From: a virus
Direction: 5' to 3' (one strand)
Virus record (IMG/VR): IMGVR_UViG_3300028025_001227
Coordinates: 1 to 21,934 of that record
Length of the DNA stretch: 21,934 nucleotides
Shown here: positions 11,811-18,244 of the stretch, in pieces
Position numbering within the stretch: the stretch's first letter is position 1
How the letters are laid out: each line of letters starts with the position of its first letter
Made by a program: the position numbers and the translations under genes
Notes under the pieces: generated by a model
What the model was told of the DNA's origin: nothing
The model's input: only the letters and a program-made list of their open reading frames with translations
Databases searched by the model: none

Positions 11811-11838
11811 AGGACAGGGGGGATTGAACCTCCCCCTT
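11811..11838. other. G/C-rich hairpin, terminator or T-arm-like sequence
   Basis: AGGGGG (11816-11821) pairs with CCCCCT (11832-11837), plus a G-T pair, around the loop ATTGAACC. No proper T run follows on the plus strand. Read on the minus strand the centre is GGTTCAATCC, like a tRNA T loop, followed by CCTGTCCTCCG like an acceptor 3' strand. No 5' half of a tRNA is present. Confidence 0.4.
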
Positions 11839-11861
11839 GCTAACTTTAAACAGGTTCACTC

Positions 11862-11879
11862 ATGAAAGGTTCATCATGA
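11862..11879 (+). other. Possible five-codon leader ORF
   Basis: ATG AAA GGT TCA TCA TGA encodes MKGSS, and its stop overlaps the start of the HNH gene at 11876 (ATGA). The start region looks duplicated: AGGTTCACTCATGAAA is followed directly by GGTTCATCATGAAAA. It could adjust HNH translation by coupling, or be a chance product of the small tandem duplication. Confidence 0.25.
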
Positions 11880-12229
11880 AAAAATGCTCGTGTTGCAACG
11901 AAATAAGAAGTTTTGACTTTTTTCACGTTGATAAAACAAAATCTTCTGGATATGCAACTTATTGCAAATCATGCAAAAAAGAAAAAGACAAGATTTTGCA
12001 AAAGTCTAGAGTTCATAAAAACTCAAAAGAACAATGGAGAAAAACTTTTCCTGAAAGAAAAAACGCTCACTCAAAAGTGTTTAGGGCGCTTAAATCAGGA
12101 AAGATTTTTAAACAGCCTTGTTTTGTATGCGGAAACGTAGCAGAAGCACACCACCCTGATTATTCAAGACCTTTAGATGTTGTCTGGCTTTGTCCTTCAC
12201 ATCATCGTCAAGCTCATTTGAGTATCTAA
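11876..12229 (+). CDS. Zinc-ribbon/HNH-like endonuclease protein
   Basis: The ATG at 11876 has AAAGG six bases upstream. The 117-residue protein has an N-terminal zinc ribbon (CSCCNEIRSFDFF, then CKSCKKEKD) and a basic helix. Its C-terminal HNH-like finger is CFVCGNVAEAHHPDYS followed by RPLDVVWLCPSHHRQAH, a pattern common in phage HNH proteins. The coding sequence is A/T- and lysine-rich compared with the operon and is flanked by noncoding gaps on both sides, consistent with a mobile insertion between the SSB-like and winged-helix genes. It may have lost some catalytic residues, so nuclease activity is uncertain. Confidence 0.8.
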   Translation: MKKCSCCNEIRSFDFFHVDKTKSSGYATYCKSCKKEKDKILQKSRVHKNSKEQWRKTFPERKNAHSKVFRALKSGKIFKQPCFVCGNVAEAHHPDYSRPLDVVWLCPSHHRQAHLSI

Positions 12230-12253
12230 CCACCCATTTGCATAGGAACCAAT

Positions 12254-12556
12254 ATGTTTAAATTTATACGAGCAAGAGCAACAGACGCAATCACTAGCTT
12301 TCAAGCGGCTGATTCAATCAAAGACGTAGCCAAGATGCACCAAGAAGTCATTGTGGCTTGCCTGCAACGATTTGGGCCAATGGGTAAGGATGGAATTGCC
12401 AACGCCACAGGGCTTCAAAGCAACCAGGTGGCAAGACGTTTAAGTGAGTTAGAGAAAATGGATTGCATCGAGCAAACAGGAATAACCGTCAAATCAAACA
12501 GCGGTAGGCAAGAGCGTGAATGGCGCTACAAACCAGTGCAAGAGAGTTTCCTATGA
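12254..12556 (+). CDS. Winged-helix DNA-binding protein
   Basis: AGGA precedes ATG 12254. After an N-terminal helical extension (FIRARATDAITSFQAADSI), the protein has a winged HTH: EVIVACLQRFGPMGKDGIAN, then ATGLQSNQVARRLSELEKMD as the recognition region, and a wing ending in GRQEREWRYK. The arrangement is MarR/ArsR-like and common in phage early operons. It could regulate early genes or the switch to late expression. Target unknown. Confidence 0.8.
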   Translation: MFKFIRARATDAITSFQAADSIKDVAKMHQEVIVACLQRFGPMGKDGIANATGLQSNQVARRLSELEKMDCIEQTGITVKSNSGRQEREWRYKPVQESFL

Positions 12557-12606
12557 GCCTTGTACTATTTGGACTTTTTATTGATTGGATGCTAGATGAC
12601 TGTTAA
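12553..12606 (+). CDS. Possible micro-protein, 17 aa
   Basis: The frame MSLVLFGLFIDWMLDDC starts at ATG 12553 within the preceding stop (ATGA) and overlaps the next start by 11 bases. It bridges the otherwise noncoding 12557-12595 by coupled reading. The product would be a short hydrophobic peptide. There is no independent evidence of translation. Confidence 0.3.
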   Translation: MSLVLFGLFIDWMLDDC

Positions 12607-12847
12607 TGCTTTTTCCACAAAATACGTTGAAACGTATATGCCAGAATTTATTTCTTCTATCCGTAAAGAAGCCGCCCAAAAAGCAAATGGCGTGAAGTAC
12701 GGAACGATGGCACGAGCCACACGCGAAAGCGATGGAACAACTAAGTCTAGTCCTTTGAGCGACTTTCCAAAGACTAAGCGCGTTTCGATTGAGCCAACTC
12801 AGTTTTACACTTATGCAAAGGCAGGTATGCCAAAGGGGGTCAAATGA
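12596..12847 (+). CDS. Hypothetical protein, 83 aa
   Basis: ATG 12596 to TGA 12847. The product starts MTVNAFSTKYVETYMPEFIS and continues SIRKEAAQKANGVKYG, then a Ser/Thr-rich, probably disordered stretch (TRESDGTTKSSPLSDF) and a C-terminal SIEPTQFYTYAKAGMPKG. No ribosome site is obvious, so coupling with the short frame at 12553-12606 may matter. The stop overlaps the next start by four bases. Family not recognised. Confidence 0.68.
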   Translation: MTVNAFSTKYVETYMPEFISSIRKEAAQKANGVKYGTMARATRESDGTTKSSPLSDFPKTKRVSIEPTQFYTYAKAGMPKGVK

Positions 12848-13050
12848 ACGAACCAGCGTTTCCATGCGAATGGGATTACATCGGAACTCACCGCGAGATT
12901 GCAAACGGCATGTCATTGCGTGATTATTTTGCTGCCAAAGCGATGCAATCAATTATTGACCAACAAGACGCGCATCGTGGAGAAGTTGATAGCGCGGCTT
13001 GGATGGCATATCGCATGGCAGACGCAATGCTGAAAGCGAGGGAGCAATGA
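12844..13050 (+). CDS. Conserved small phage protein with GMSLRDYFAAKAMQ motif
   Basis: A 68-residue protein beginning MNEPAFPCEWD, with GMSLRDYFAAKAMQ in the middle and AAWMAYRMADAMLKARE at the end. The pattern 'PAFP...GMSLRDYFAAKAM...AY..ADAML.AR' is one of the most frequent uncharacterised small proteins in phages and prophages of Proteobacteria. It is coupled at both ends through ATGA overlaps. Function unknown. Confidence 0.85.
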   Translation: MNEPAFPCEWDYIGTHREIANGMSLRDYFAAKAMQSIIDQQDAHRGEVDSAAWMAYRMADAMLKAREQ

Positions 13051-13241
13051 GCGCAGGTGGAAAAGGACACGCACAACGGCCCACAGACCAAGCAAAGTTT
13101 TCTAGTGGCTATGACAACATTAAATGGACAAAAGAAGAAGATGAAGAATTTGAACGAATCACCGAAATACAAGACGGTTCTAGCCCCCAACGCACCTTGG
13201 CCCAAGCAAGAAGTGCAAAAGAAACCTTACCGCCAGCGTGA
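13047..13241 (+). CDS. Small phage protein with GGKGxxQRPTD start
   Basis: ATG 13047 overlaps the preceding stop (ATGA) and has GGGAG upstream. The product begins MSAGGKGHAQRPTDQAKFSS, matching the common phage phrase 'GGKG..QRPTD...F...WD' of short uncharacterised proteins, then GYDNIKWTKEEDEEFERI. The C-terminal third lies over the next gene in another frame and may be poorly constrained. Confidence 0.72.
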   Translation: MSAGGKGHAQRPTDQAKFSSGYDNIKWTKEEDEEFERITEIQDGSSPQRTLAQARSAKETLPPA

Positions 13242-13386
13242 AGTTGGATTGAAAACGGTAAGGATTTCATCAGAAAATGGGTCTTTAGACTATTTCCTGA
13301 AAACACATGAAGAACTTAATCAATCAAAGATTGCCACAAAATCTCGAATCCGTGACAAGTTATCGGGGCGATTCAAGAGTAATTGA
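13141..13386 (+). CDS. Hypothetical basic protein, 81 aa, overlapping both neighbours
   Basis: This is the only plus frame covering 13242-13306, so some form of it is probably real. From ATG 13141 it encodes MKNLNESPKYKTVLAPNAPW..., then REVGLKTVRISSENGS, and a basic helical end (QSKIATKSRIRDKLSGRF). The start is uncertain: GAAGAAG precedes the ATG, but later GTG or TTG codons are possible. It overlaps its neighbours by 101 and 80 bases. The end, with a KxxRxRDxLxGRFK-like pattern, looks like a short DNA-binding or regulatory tail. Confidence 0.55.
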   Translation: MKNLNESPKYKTVLAPNAPWPKQEVQKKPYRQREVGLKTVRISSENGSLDYFLKTHEELNQSKIATKSRIRDKLSGRFKSN

Positions 13387-13507
13387 AGGCTGGATGGGTC
13401 GTCAGGAACGCCTTGCAAGGGTCAAAGAACAAAGGCTTTGGCATTGCAAGGTGTGTGACGAATACTTTCAAACTTTAGGCGAAGCAAAGGAGCATCGACA
13501 TGGATAA
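13307..13507 (+). CDS. Small zinc-finger-like protein, 66 aa
   Basis: ATG 13307 opens a frame encoding MKNLINQRLPQNLESVTSYR..., with GWMGRQERLARVKEQRLWH and a C-terminal finger HCKVCDEYFQTLGEAKEHRH. The C-x2-C-x12-H-x-H spacing resembles a C2H2 zinc finger. No good ribosome site is visible, so it may be coupled to the overlapping upstream frame. Its stop overlaps the following membrane mini-protein by eight bases. Confidence 0.65.
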   Translation: MKNLINQRLPQNLESVTSYRGDSRVIEGWMGRQERLARVKEQRLWHCKVCDEYFQTLGEAKEHRHG

Positions 13508-13604
13508 TATTGCCGTTCTTTCAGCCATCCTGTTGGGCGGCGCAATACTCTTTGTTGGAGTGTTTGCGCTTGTCGCCGCATTGATGGTTGCGCTTGACAA
13601 TTAA
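13500..13604 (+). CDS. Membrane mini-protein, 34 aa
   Basis: ATG 13500 is preceded by AAGGAGCATCGAC, a good ribosome site. The whole 34-residue product (MDNIAVLSAILLGGAI..., ending ALVAALMVALDN) is one or one-and-a-half hydrophobic helices, so a single-span membrane peptide is likely. It is the last gene of the plus operon. Its TAA and the stop of the convergent endolysin gene share the same TTAA, with a 5-bp inverted repeat (CGCTT 13591-13595, AAGCG 13603-13607) around them. Confidence 0.65.
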   Translation: MDNIAVLSAILLGGAILFVGVFALVAALMVALDN

Positions 13605-14050
13605 GCGTGGTATTCGGCTTCTGTCAGGATGCCAGGCTTGTACTTTCCTTCAGGTTTAAAAATGGTCAACTCTTGCTGACGCATTTCAGGCGCAAACGAA
13701 ATGTGCATCCAGCGACCATATTCGTGAATCATCTGGTCAAACTTGATGCCAGCATTTTTAACAATTTGGCACAACTCGTAAGGCGTGTATGTAGACGATG
13801 AACAGTCAATAGCCCAACCATCCATGTGGCTAGAAATCTTTGAACCGCCCACAGCTTCATTCACGGCTGGCAGACGCAACCAAGAATTTACACGCATAGG
13901 ACCAGACAATTCACGCACCAACTCAAGGTGTTCAGCGGCAATCTTCATGTTTTGAAGCTGCTTTTCGCTTGGCTGGTTGTCAATGTGCATACGAACAGCG
14001 GTTTCGCTGTAAGTGGCTTCTTCAAGGGTAAAGTGCGCTGAAAGGTTCAT
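13601..14050 (-). CDS. Endolysin, M15-type peptidase
   Basis: The 149-residue protein carries the peptidase M15 (VanY/L-Ala-D-Glu type) zinc site: SSHMDGWAIDCS with H75 and D82, and RWMHISF with H116. The conserved NSWLRLPAVNEAVGG substrate region lies upstream. It cleaves the peptidoglycan peptide at lysis. There is no signal peptide, so release needs the holin encoded two genes upstream. It is the last gene of the late operon; four-base coupling with the Rz gene and a convergent overlap with the plus operon leave no gap at its end. Confidence 0.93.
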   Translation of the reverse strand: MNLSAHFTLEEATYSETAVRMHIDNQPSEKQLQNMKIAAEHLELVRELSGPMRVNSWLRLPAVNEAVGGSKISSHMDGWAIDCSSSTYTPYELCQIVKNAGIKFDQMIHEYGRWMHISFAPEMRQQELTIFKPEGKYKPGILTEAEYHA

Positions 14051-14433
14051 TTTGTAAACTTGTTGTAAAGGTCAATACAAGAATTCAATTCAATTATGGC
14101 TTGGTCACCGTCTGCTGTGATGGCGATAAGGTCGTCAGCAGTCTTTGGGTCAAGTTCGGTTCGCGCTTCTGTATCTCCTGCGGCAGTGGTGGCAGAGCAA
14201 CTGGAACGGACTGACAACCTGACAGCGCCAGCAGCAACATCAGCGCGAAGCTGGTTAATTTTTTGTTTGGCATTTTCTTTGTCCTTGTGAAGTTCGTCAG
14301 CAGCCTTTGCCGCCTCGATTGCGCGTTCAGCAACAATGCGGTTAATTTCCTCTTGCTGTTCAAGATAGGCTTGATGGTGTCCAGCGTAAAACGCGCCAAC
14401 CAAGACCAAAACAAAAACGGCAATATTACGCAT
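14047..14433 (-). CDS. Rz: Rz-like inner-membrane spanin
   Basis: The ATG at 14433 is chosen because it starts the membrane anchor directly (MRNIAVFVLVLVGAFYAG). A periplasmic coiled-coil follows (EQQEEINRIVAERAIEAAKAA through KQKINQLRADV), then a C-terminal part with two cysteines (RSSCSATT, ELNSCID). The size of 128 residues fits i-spanins. It would pair with the lipoprotein encoded within it to fuse inner and outer membranes in the last step of lysis. It overlaps the holin gene by eight bases. Confidence 0.88.
   Translation of the reverse strand: MRNIAVFVLVLVGAFYAGHHQAYLEQQEEINRIVAERAIEAAKAADELHKDKENAKQKINQLRADVAAGAVRLSVRSSCSATTAAGDTEARTELDPKTADDLIAITADGDQAIIELNSCIDLYNKFTK
14094..14273 (-). 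CDS. Rz1: Rz1-like outer-membrane spanin lipoprotein, nested in Rz
   Basis: A 59-residue frame lies wholly inside Rz in another frame. From ATG 14273 it encodes MPNKKLTSFALMLLLALSGC, a short lipoprotein signal with lipobox LSGC (Cys20). A proline-rich segment (VPVALPPLPQE) and a short polar tail follow, the layout of lambda Rz1. After lipidation it would sit in the outer membrane and bind the Rz C-terminus. The signal peptide and Pro-rich part make chance unlikely. Confidence 0.88.
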   Translation of the reverse strand: MPNKKLTSFALMLLLALSGCQSVPVALPPLPQEIQKREPNLTQRLLTTLSPSQQTVTKP

Positions 14434-14680
14434 CAGGCTTTTTTTCTTCTTTGTTAAAAGCAGAAATGCCCAAGATTGCGGCAAACGCAATGTGAATAAA
14501 ACCACCATTTGTTAACGTAAGCGGAACCCATTGGCGAAACGCATCATTGGCTGCTTGTGTTTCCCAGAATTGAACAATGGTGAACATCACAGGAAACAAT
14601 ACAAAGTCGGCAATGTTTACCACCATGTAAGTAACACCCATCAAATAGGTCCACTTTTGTTTATGCGTTTCATCCATCAT
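14426..14680 (-). CDS. Holin, three-span type
   Basis: This 84-residue protein has an N-terminal charged start (MMDETHKQKWTYLMG) and three hydrophobic segments (about residues 14-35, 50-60 and 60-74: MVVNIADFVLFPVMFTIV, WVPLTLTNGGFIHIAFAAILG). It ends in a basic-acidic tail KEEKKPDA. The sequence resembles the 3-TM holin family. It would open the inner membrane at lysis and release the endolysin. AAAGGAAAA precedes the double ATG. Confidence 0.85.
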   Translation of the reverse strand: MMDETHKQKWTYLMGVTYMVVNIADFVLFPVMFTIVQFWETQAANDAFRQWVPLTLTNGGFIHIAFAAILGISAFNKEEKKPDA

Positions 14681-14874
14681 TTTTCCTTTCTAAGTTCTTC
14701 TTTCAATTTCCGCAGTTCACGGGCTTCTTTTTTGATTTCCGTCTTCATCCACAGCGTTTCCACATAGGCCATAAAAGACAGAGCAAACACCACAATCAGC
14801 ACAACCAACACAATCAGGTGTGCCAAAAAGACGCTCGTTGAATCGCTTGGTTTTTTACTTGCCACAACAACCAT
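14677..14874 (-). CDS. Small membrane protein with charged helical tail, 65 aa
   Basis: One hydrophobic span (VFLAHLIVLVVLIVVFALSF) is followed by a charged coiled tail (KTEIKKEARELRKLKEELRKEK). The size, position just before the holin and topology suggest an antiholin or lysis modulator, but I recognise no family. The ATG at 14874 lies inside the end of the preceding gene (61-base overlap) with only a weak GGG upstream; its stop overlaps the holin start by four bases. Confidence 0.68.
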   Translation of the reverse strand: MVVVASKKPSDSTSVFLAHLIVLVVLIVVFALSFMAYVETLWMKTEIKKEARELRKLKEELRKEK

Positions 14875-15500
14875 CCCAAAAAAATCAAACCAACCAAAGC
14901 AACGCCAGCATCAATTGACTTTTCTGCAACCTCACGCATCATCAGCTCTTTTTCTCTGAGCAAAGCCGCATCTTCTTTTGCCTGCTTCTCACGCGCCAGC
15001 CTTTGTTCTTCTTCTATTTGCTCACGCATTTCCTCAAACTGCGACCACAACGCACCCAATTCAGGTGGGCTGTGATACACCATCTGTTCACGCAATTCCA
15101 CTTGCATAGCCAACAGTTTCTGACGCACCATAATGCGCTTCAAAGCCATTCGCTTTAATGAAGTGCCAGGCGCTTGAACCTTTTTGGCTTCTCGCTCCTG
15201 TTCCCAGAAAAGTTCTTCAAGCCTGTCAAACGCATCAAACATATTCCCAAGCTCGTCACCAATCTTGAAAATAACTTGGTCAGGGTCAGTCTTTGCTACC
15301 TCTTGAACACGCGCTTTCTCAGCCTCAATCTTTTTAGCTTGTTCCTTAGTAACCGTCTTGCCAGCAAATTGCCCAGAAATTTCATCATAGATTTGCTTTA
15401 CGTTGCCAGCTACACCCTTCACTTCTTTGTAAAGCGCACAGCCTTCTTTGACTAACTGGAAAGCCGTTGTCGCCGCGAATAACGCAGTTCCAATTGGCAC
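14814..15500 (-). CDS. Coiled-coil protein with C-terminal membrane span, 228 aa
   Basis: The start is GTG at 15500, one base after the preceding stop. The protein has an N-terminal Ala-rich segment (PIGTALFAATTAFQLVKEGC) and a long coiled coil rich in Glu, Gln, Lys and Arg (KEQAKKIEAEKARVQEV, then FEEMREQIEEEQRLAREKQ). A late hydrophobic span follows (AGVALVGLIFLGWLLWQV). It sits between the tail fibre and holin. A tail-associated, ejection or lysis-timing role is possible, and I do not recognise a family. Confidence 0.78.
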   Translation of the reverse strand: MPIGTALFAATTAFQLVKEGCALYKEVKGVAGNVKQIYDEISGQFAGKTVTKEQAKKIEAEKARVQEVAKTDPDQVIFKIGDELGNMFDAFDRLEELFWEQEREAKKVQAPGTSLKRMALKRIMVRQKLLAMQVELREQMVYHSPPELGALWSQFEEMREQIEEEQRLAREKQAKEDAALLREKELMMREVAEKSIDAGVALVGLIFLGWLLWQVKNQAIQRASFWHT

Positions 15501-15501
15501 A

Positions 15502-15705
15502 TCACAGACCGATTAGCTTTTTGAAAAACTCAGCACCAACGCCAGGGCCAAGAAGCACGACAGCCATTACCGCATACAACAAGTATTCAATTTTGGTCAT
15601 GCGCTTGTCTCCGTTTTCTAACGTTTCATTGATTTTTTCATATCTAAGCGCACAAATTTCTTCATGCGTAGACAGACGGGCTGCTGTTGCGTCAACTGTT
15701 GCCAT
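15502..15705 (-). CDS. Small membrane protein with coiled N-terminus, 67 aa
   Basis: The product starts MATVDATAARLSTHEEICAL and has a short coiled region (RYEKINETLENGDKRMTKIEY), then a single span (LLYAVMAVVLLGPGVGAEFF). This plan resembles XhlA-like or small phage membrane proteins near lysis genes, and the ARLSTHEEICALRY start recurs among phages. It could assist the holin or anchor a lysis regulator. It lies between the tail fibre and the coiled-coil protein. Confidence 0.75.
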   Translation of the reverse strand: MATVDATAARLSTHEEICALRYEKINETLENGDKRMTKIEYLLYAVMAVVLLGPGVGAEFFKKLIGL

Positions 15706-15707
15706 GA

Positions 15708-16235
15708 TTAGCTCTTTTGGATATATGCCAATGCGTAGTAGGCTGGCAAGTTAGAGCCTGTGCCTGTGGTGTTTGATGTAGCGCCAACCACATAAGAGTT
15801 GCCAGCACCAACCACAAACTTGTCACGCAAGTCAGGTGTGCCGTTTGAGCCGTTACAAATCACATAACCAGATGGAATGGATGCAATAGCACCAGACCAC
15901 ATCAAAATGCAACCTGACGGAACTTGTGAAGTAGCTGGCGCACTTGTCAAGATGCCAGCAATGTTGTCATAGGTTTGAATGACCACGTTTGCAGAATCAG
16001 CTAAAACAAACTTGTATGAACTGCCATCAGTCAACCAAATCTCAGAAGGTGGGCGACCATCAGTTCCCAAAACAATTGGGTTGGTGTTGGCAATTAAACC
16101 TGTGTTGCTTGTGTATGTTGACAAAGGCGTAGACGAACCAGCAACGTATGCGTAAAGCAAACCGCCTGAAAGTGGGATGCCTGTGGTGGTAAAGAACTGA
16201 AAGCCGTTACCAATGGGTGAAAGATTGACTGACAT
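15708..16235 (-). CDS. Tail fibre protein with collar domain
   Basis: The 175-residue protein has an N-terminal part typical of podovirus tail fibres (GNGFQFFTTTGIPLSGGLLY, then ANTNPIVLGTDGRPPSEIWL). The C-terminal half is a phage tail-collar-like domain (SGCILMWSGAIASIPSGYVI, CNGSNGTPDLRDKFVVGAGN). It is short for a receptor-binding fibre and has no depolymerase. It occupies the place of the P22 tailspike directly after the ejection genes. It would form a trimeric, beta-rich, receptor-binding or adaptor fibre. Confidence 0.85.
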   Translation of the reverse strand: MSVNLSPIGNGFQFFTTTGIPLSGGLLYAYVAGSSTPLSTYTSNTGLIANTNPIVLGTDGRPPSEIWLTDGSSYKFVLADSANVVIQTYDNIAGILTSAPATSQVPSGCILMWSGAIASIPSGYVICNGSNGTPDLRDKFVVGAGNSYVVGATSNTTGTGSNLPAYYALAYIQKS

Positions 16236-18244
16236 TATTTTCCTTTACCAATATCTTTTAATTGAACGCCAGCGCCAGGCTGCAATGATTGTTTGAGTTG
16301 TTGAGCTTCTGCACGATTAGCCAAAAACTGACGACCCATGCTGCCCAAAGGCAATGGAATACCAGCTTTAACGCTTCCCAAGTTCAATGCTTGTTCAGCG
16401 CCAGTTTTGGCTTTTTCACCCATCATGGCTGTAAATGTGTTTGATTCATTTACATAGCTGCCCTTTGGTCGAACTTGCGTATATCGAGCAACGTTGCCTA
16501 ATGTCTTCAATTGCTTTTCAACATCAGGGCCAACAATAGCCAGCAACTTAGGGTCAACTTGTGCCAAGGCTTTGTTGTAACCAGCTTGGCTAAAGTTACC
16601 GTTCTCATTGATAACACCAGCCTTGTTTTTAAGCCAGTTGACCATGCCAGCAGCCATTGTTTCACGCGCAGTGGAATCTTGACCAAGAATCTGAATCATC
16701 TGGTCAACATCAGCCTTTTTGCCGTTCACAACATATTTGTTGATGAAGTCATCAGCAGCCACAGTGCCGTTGATGGCTGCTTTGTAAGCCTTGTCCTTGC
16801 CAAGCAAATCAAAGCGTTCTTTGGCGGCTGCGCGAGCAGCATCAGCCAATGGCTTAAGTTCAGAAGCAGCGCCCGTCAAAGGCAAATCTTCCAAAGCCTG
16901 ACGCGCCACGTTACAAGCTGCAATAGTGTTGCCATCGCCAGCGCGTTCAGCCTTACGGACTTCAGCAGCCAAGTTGGTACGCAGTGCTTCAAATTGCTCA
17001 AACGTCATTTGCTCACCGCCTTTGAAGGCTTCCAATTGCTTGGCAATAGGACTTGGCAAATAATCGGTCTTCAATTCTTTTTTGAGATTCTTGAAAGTAT
17101 TGTCAGCAACTGCTGCGCCATCAACAGGGAAATCACCACCAGCAGCATCTTTAAGTGCTGTGTATTTCTGATTGATGCCTGTTTTAAGCTGGTTGTCAAA
17201 TTCTTTGTAAGAATTGATTAAGGCTTGACCATTTTCAACGTGAGTAGTGCCAAAAACATTAGGCGCTGCGTTGTCACGAATGGCGTTCAAGTTCTCAATC
17301 AACTGACCATTCTGCTCATTCAAACGATTAGCCAATTCAGGATTCTTAGCCCTGCCATTCATTTCATTTGAAATTTTGTGAATGTCTTGGGTTGCTTGAC
17401 CCTCAGTCAAACGCACAGGGATTGGCAAAGAATCTGCTTCTACGTGACGTTCAAGAACAGGCAAATTAACCTGATTGACAGGCACATCTTTCAATGACTG
17501 CTGAAGTTCAGGGCTGGCGCTTTCCAATGCAGACACAACGGCAGCTTGGTTTGTTCTGGCGGCAGCGCCACCAGATTGCAAACCACCAGCAGCAGCTTTT
17601 TCAACACGCACAGTTGGCAATTCAGCCTTTAGCTTTTGAAAGCCTGCTTTTAGTTGACCAGGTGCGCCAAGTGCTTGTTCAGTAGCAGCGCCAGCAACAG
17701 AAGCCAAACCAGCAGCTTCAGGAACGCCAACAGGCGGCAATTTGCTTGCTTCAAAGGCTTTTTGCAACCCTTGAATATACTCTTGGCCTTTTTCTGTGCG
17801 TGGCTGATAAGTCATTTGACCCATCAAGTTTGCAGCTTGTTCTTCACCAGCGCGAACGCCCTCTTTAGTGCCAAACTTACCAGAACGAGCCGCAGCAATA
17901 ACACCCGTAGCCGCAGCCAAGGGAGCAGCCACAGCGCCCGTCAAAGCGGTCAAGCCAACTTCACCAGCGCCTTGCAACTTCTGGCGCATTTCAAAACCAG
18001 TTTTAATGGCATCGCCAACAATGCTGCCAGACTGTTGTTTTAGTTGAGCAGGAGTTGCCGCAGGCGTGGATTCCCACAAGTCAGCAATGGTTGAGCCTTG
18101 TGATTGTTGTGGAGCAACTTGCTCGTTGATTTCAATACCGTTTTTGTAGGTGCTGAAAGATTTTTGCTTGGGCGAAATAATGTCAGAAGTGCCACCTTTA
18201 GGCTTTACTTCTGGTTCACCCCAAAGGTCAGCGACTGTTGCCAT
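16235..18244 (-). CDS. Internal virion/ejection protein (gp16 position), 669 aa
   Basis: A long, Ala/Gln/Leu-rich, mostly helical protein. It starts MATVADLWGEPEVKP, and the motif returns as STIADLWEST near residue 50. A hydrophobic, Ala/Gly-rich patch follows (VGLTALTGAVAAPLAAATGV, near residues 97-117) with a second at GLASVAGAATEQALG. The rest is alternating helices (AEVRKAERAGDGNTIAACNV and others). In P22 the order is gp7, gp20, gp16; this gene is third and largest, like gp16 (609 aa), which is injected and helps DNA cross the membrane. The assignment rests on order, size and composition, not on sequence identity. Confidence 0.7.
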   Translation of the reverse strand: MATVADLWGEPEVKPKGGTSDIISPKQKSFSTYKNGIEINEQVAPQQSQGSTIADLWESTPAATPAQLKQQSGSIVGDAIKTGFEMRQKLQGAGEVGLTALTGAVAAPLAAATGVIAAARSGKFGTKEGVRAGEEQAANLMGQMTYQPRTEKGQEYIQGLQKAFEASKLPPVGVPEAAGLASVAGAATEQALGAPGQLKAGFQKLKAELPTVRVEKAAAGGLQSGGAAARTNQAAVVSALESASPELQQSLKDVPVNQVNLPVLERHVEADSLPIPVRLTEGQATQDIHKISNEMNGRAKNPELANRLNEQNGQLIENLNAIRDNAAPNVFGTTHVENGQALINSYKEFDNQLKTGINQKYTALKDAAGGDFPVDGAAVADNTFKNLKKELKTDYLPSPIAKQLEAFKGGEQMTFEQFEALRTNLAAEVRKAERAGDGNTIAACNVARQALEDLPLTGAASELKPLADAARAAAKERFDLLGKDKAYKAAINGTVAADDFINKYVVNGKKADVDQMIQILGQDSTARETMAAGMVNWLKNKAGVINENGNFSQAGYNKALAQVDPKLLAIVGPDVEKQLKTLGNVARYTQVRPKGSYVNESNTFTAMMGEKAKTGAEQALNLGSVKAGIPLPLGSMGRQFLANRAEAQQLKQSLQPGAGVQLKDIGKGK

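Noticed and set aside
11816-11875. Complete tRNA on the minus strand
   Set aside because: Only a T-arm-like hairpin is present; no anticodon arm or acceptor 5' strand is found within 90 bases upstream.
16511-17221. Plus-strand open frame (236 codons) within the largest ejection-like gene
   Set aside because: It is the complement of an Ala/Gln-rich helical coding region, has no ribosome site or neighbouring genes and is likely a composition effect.
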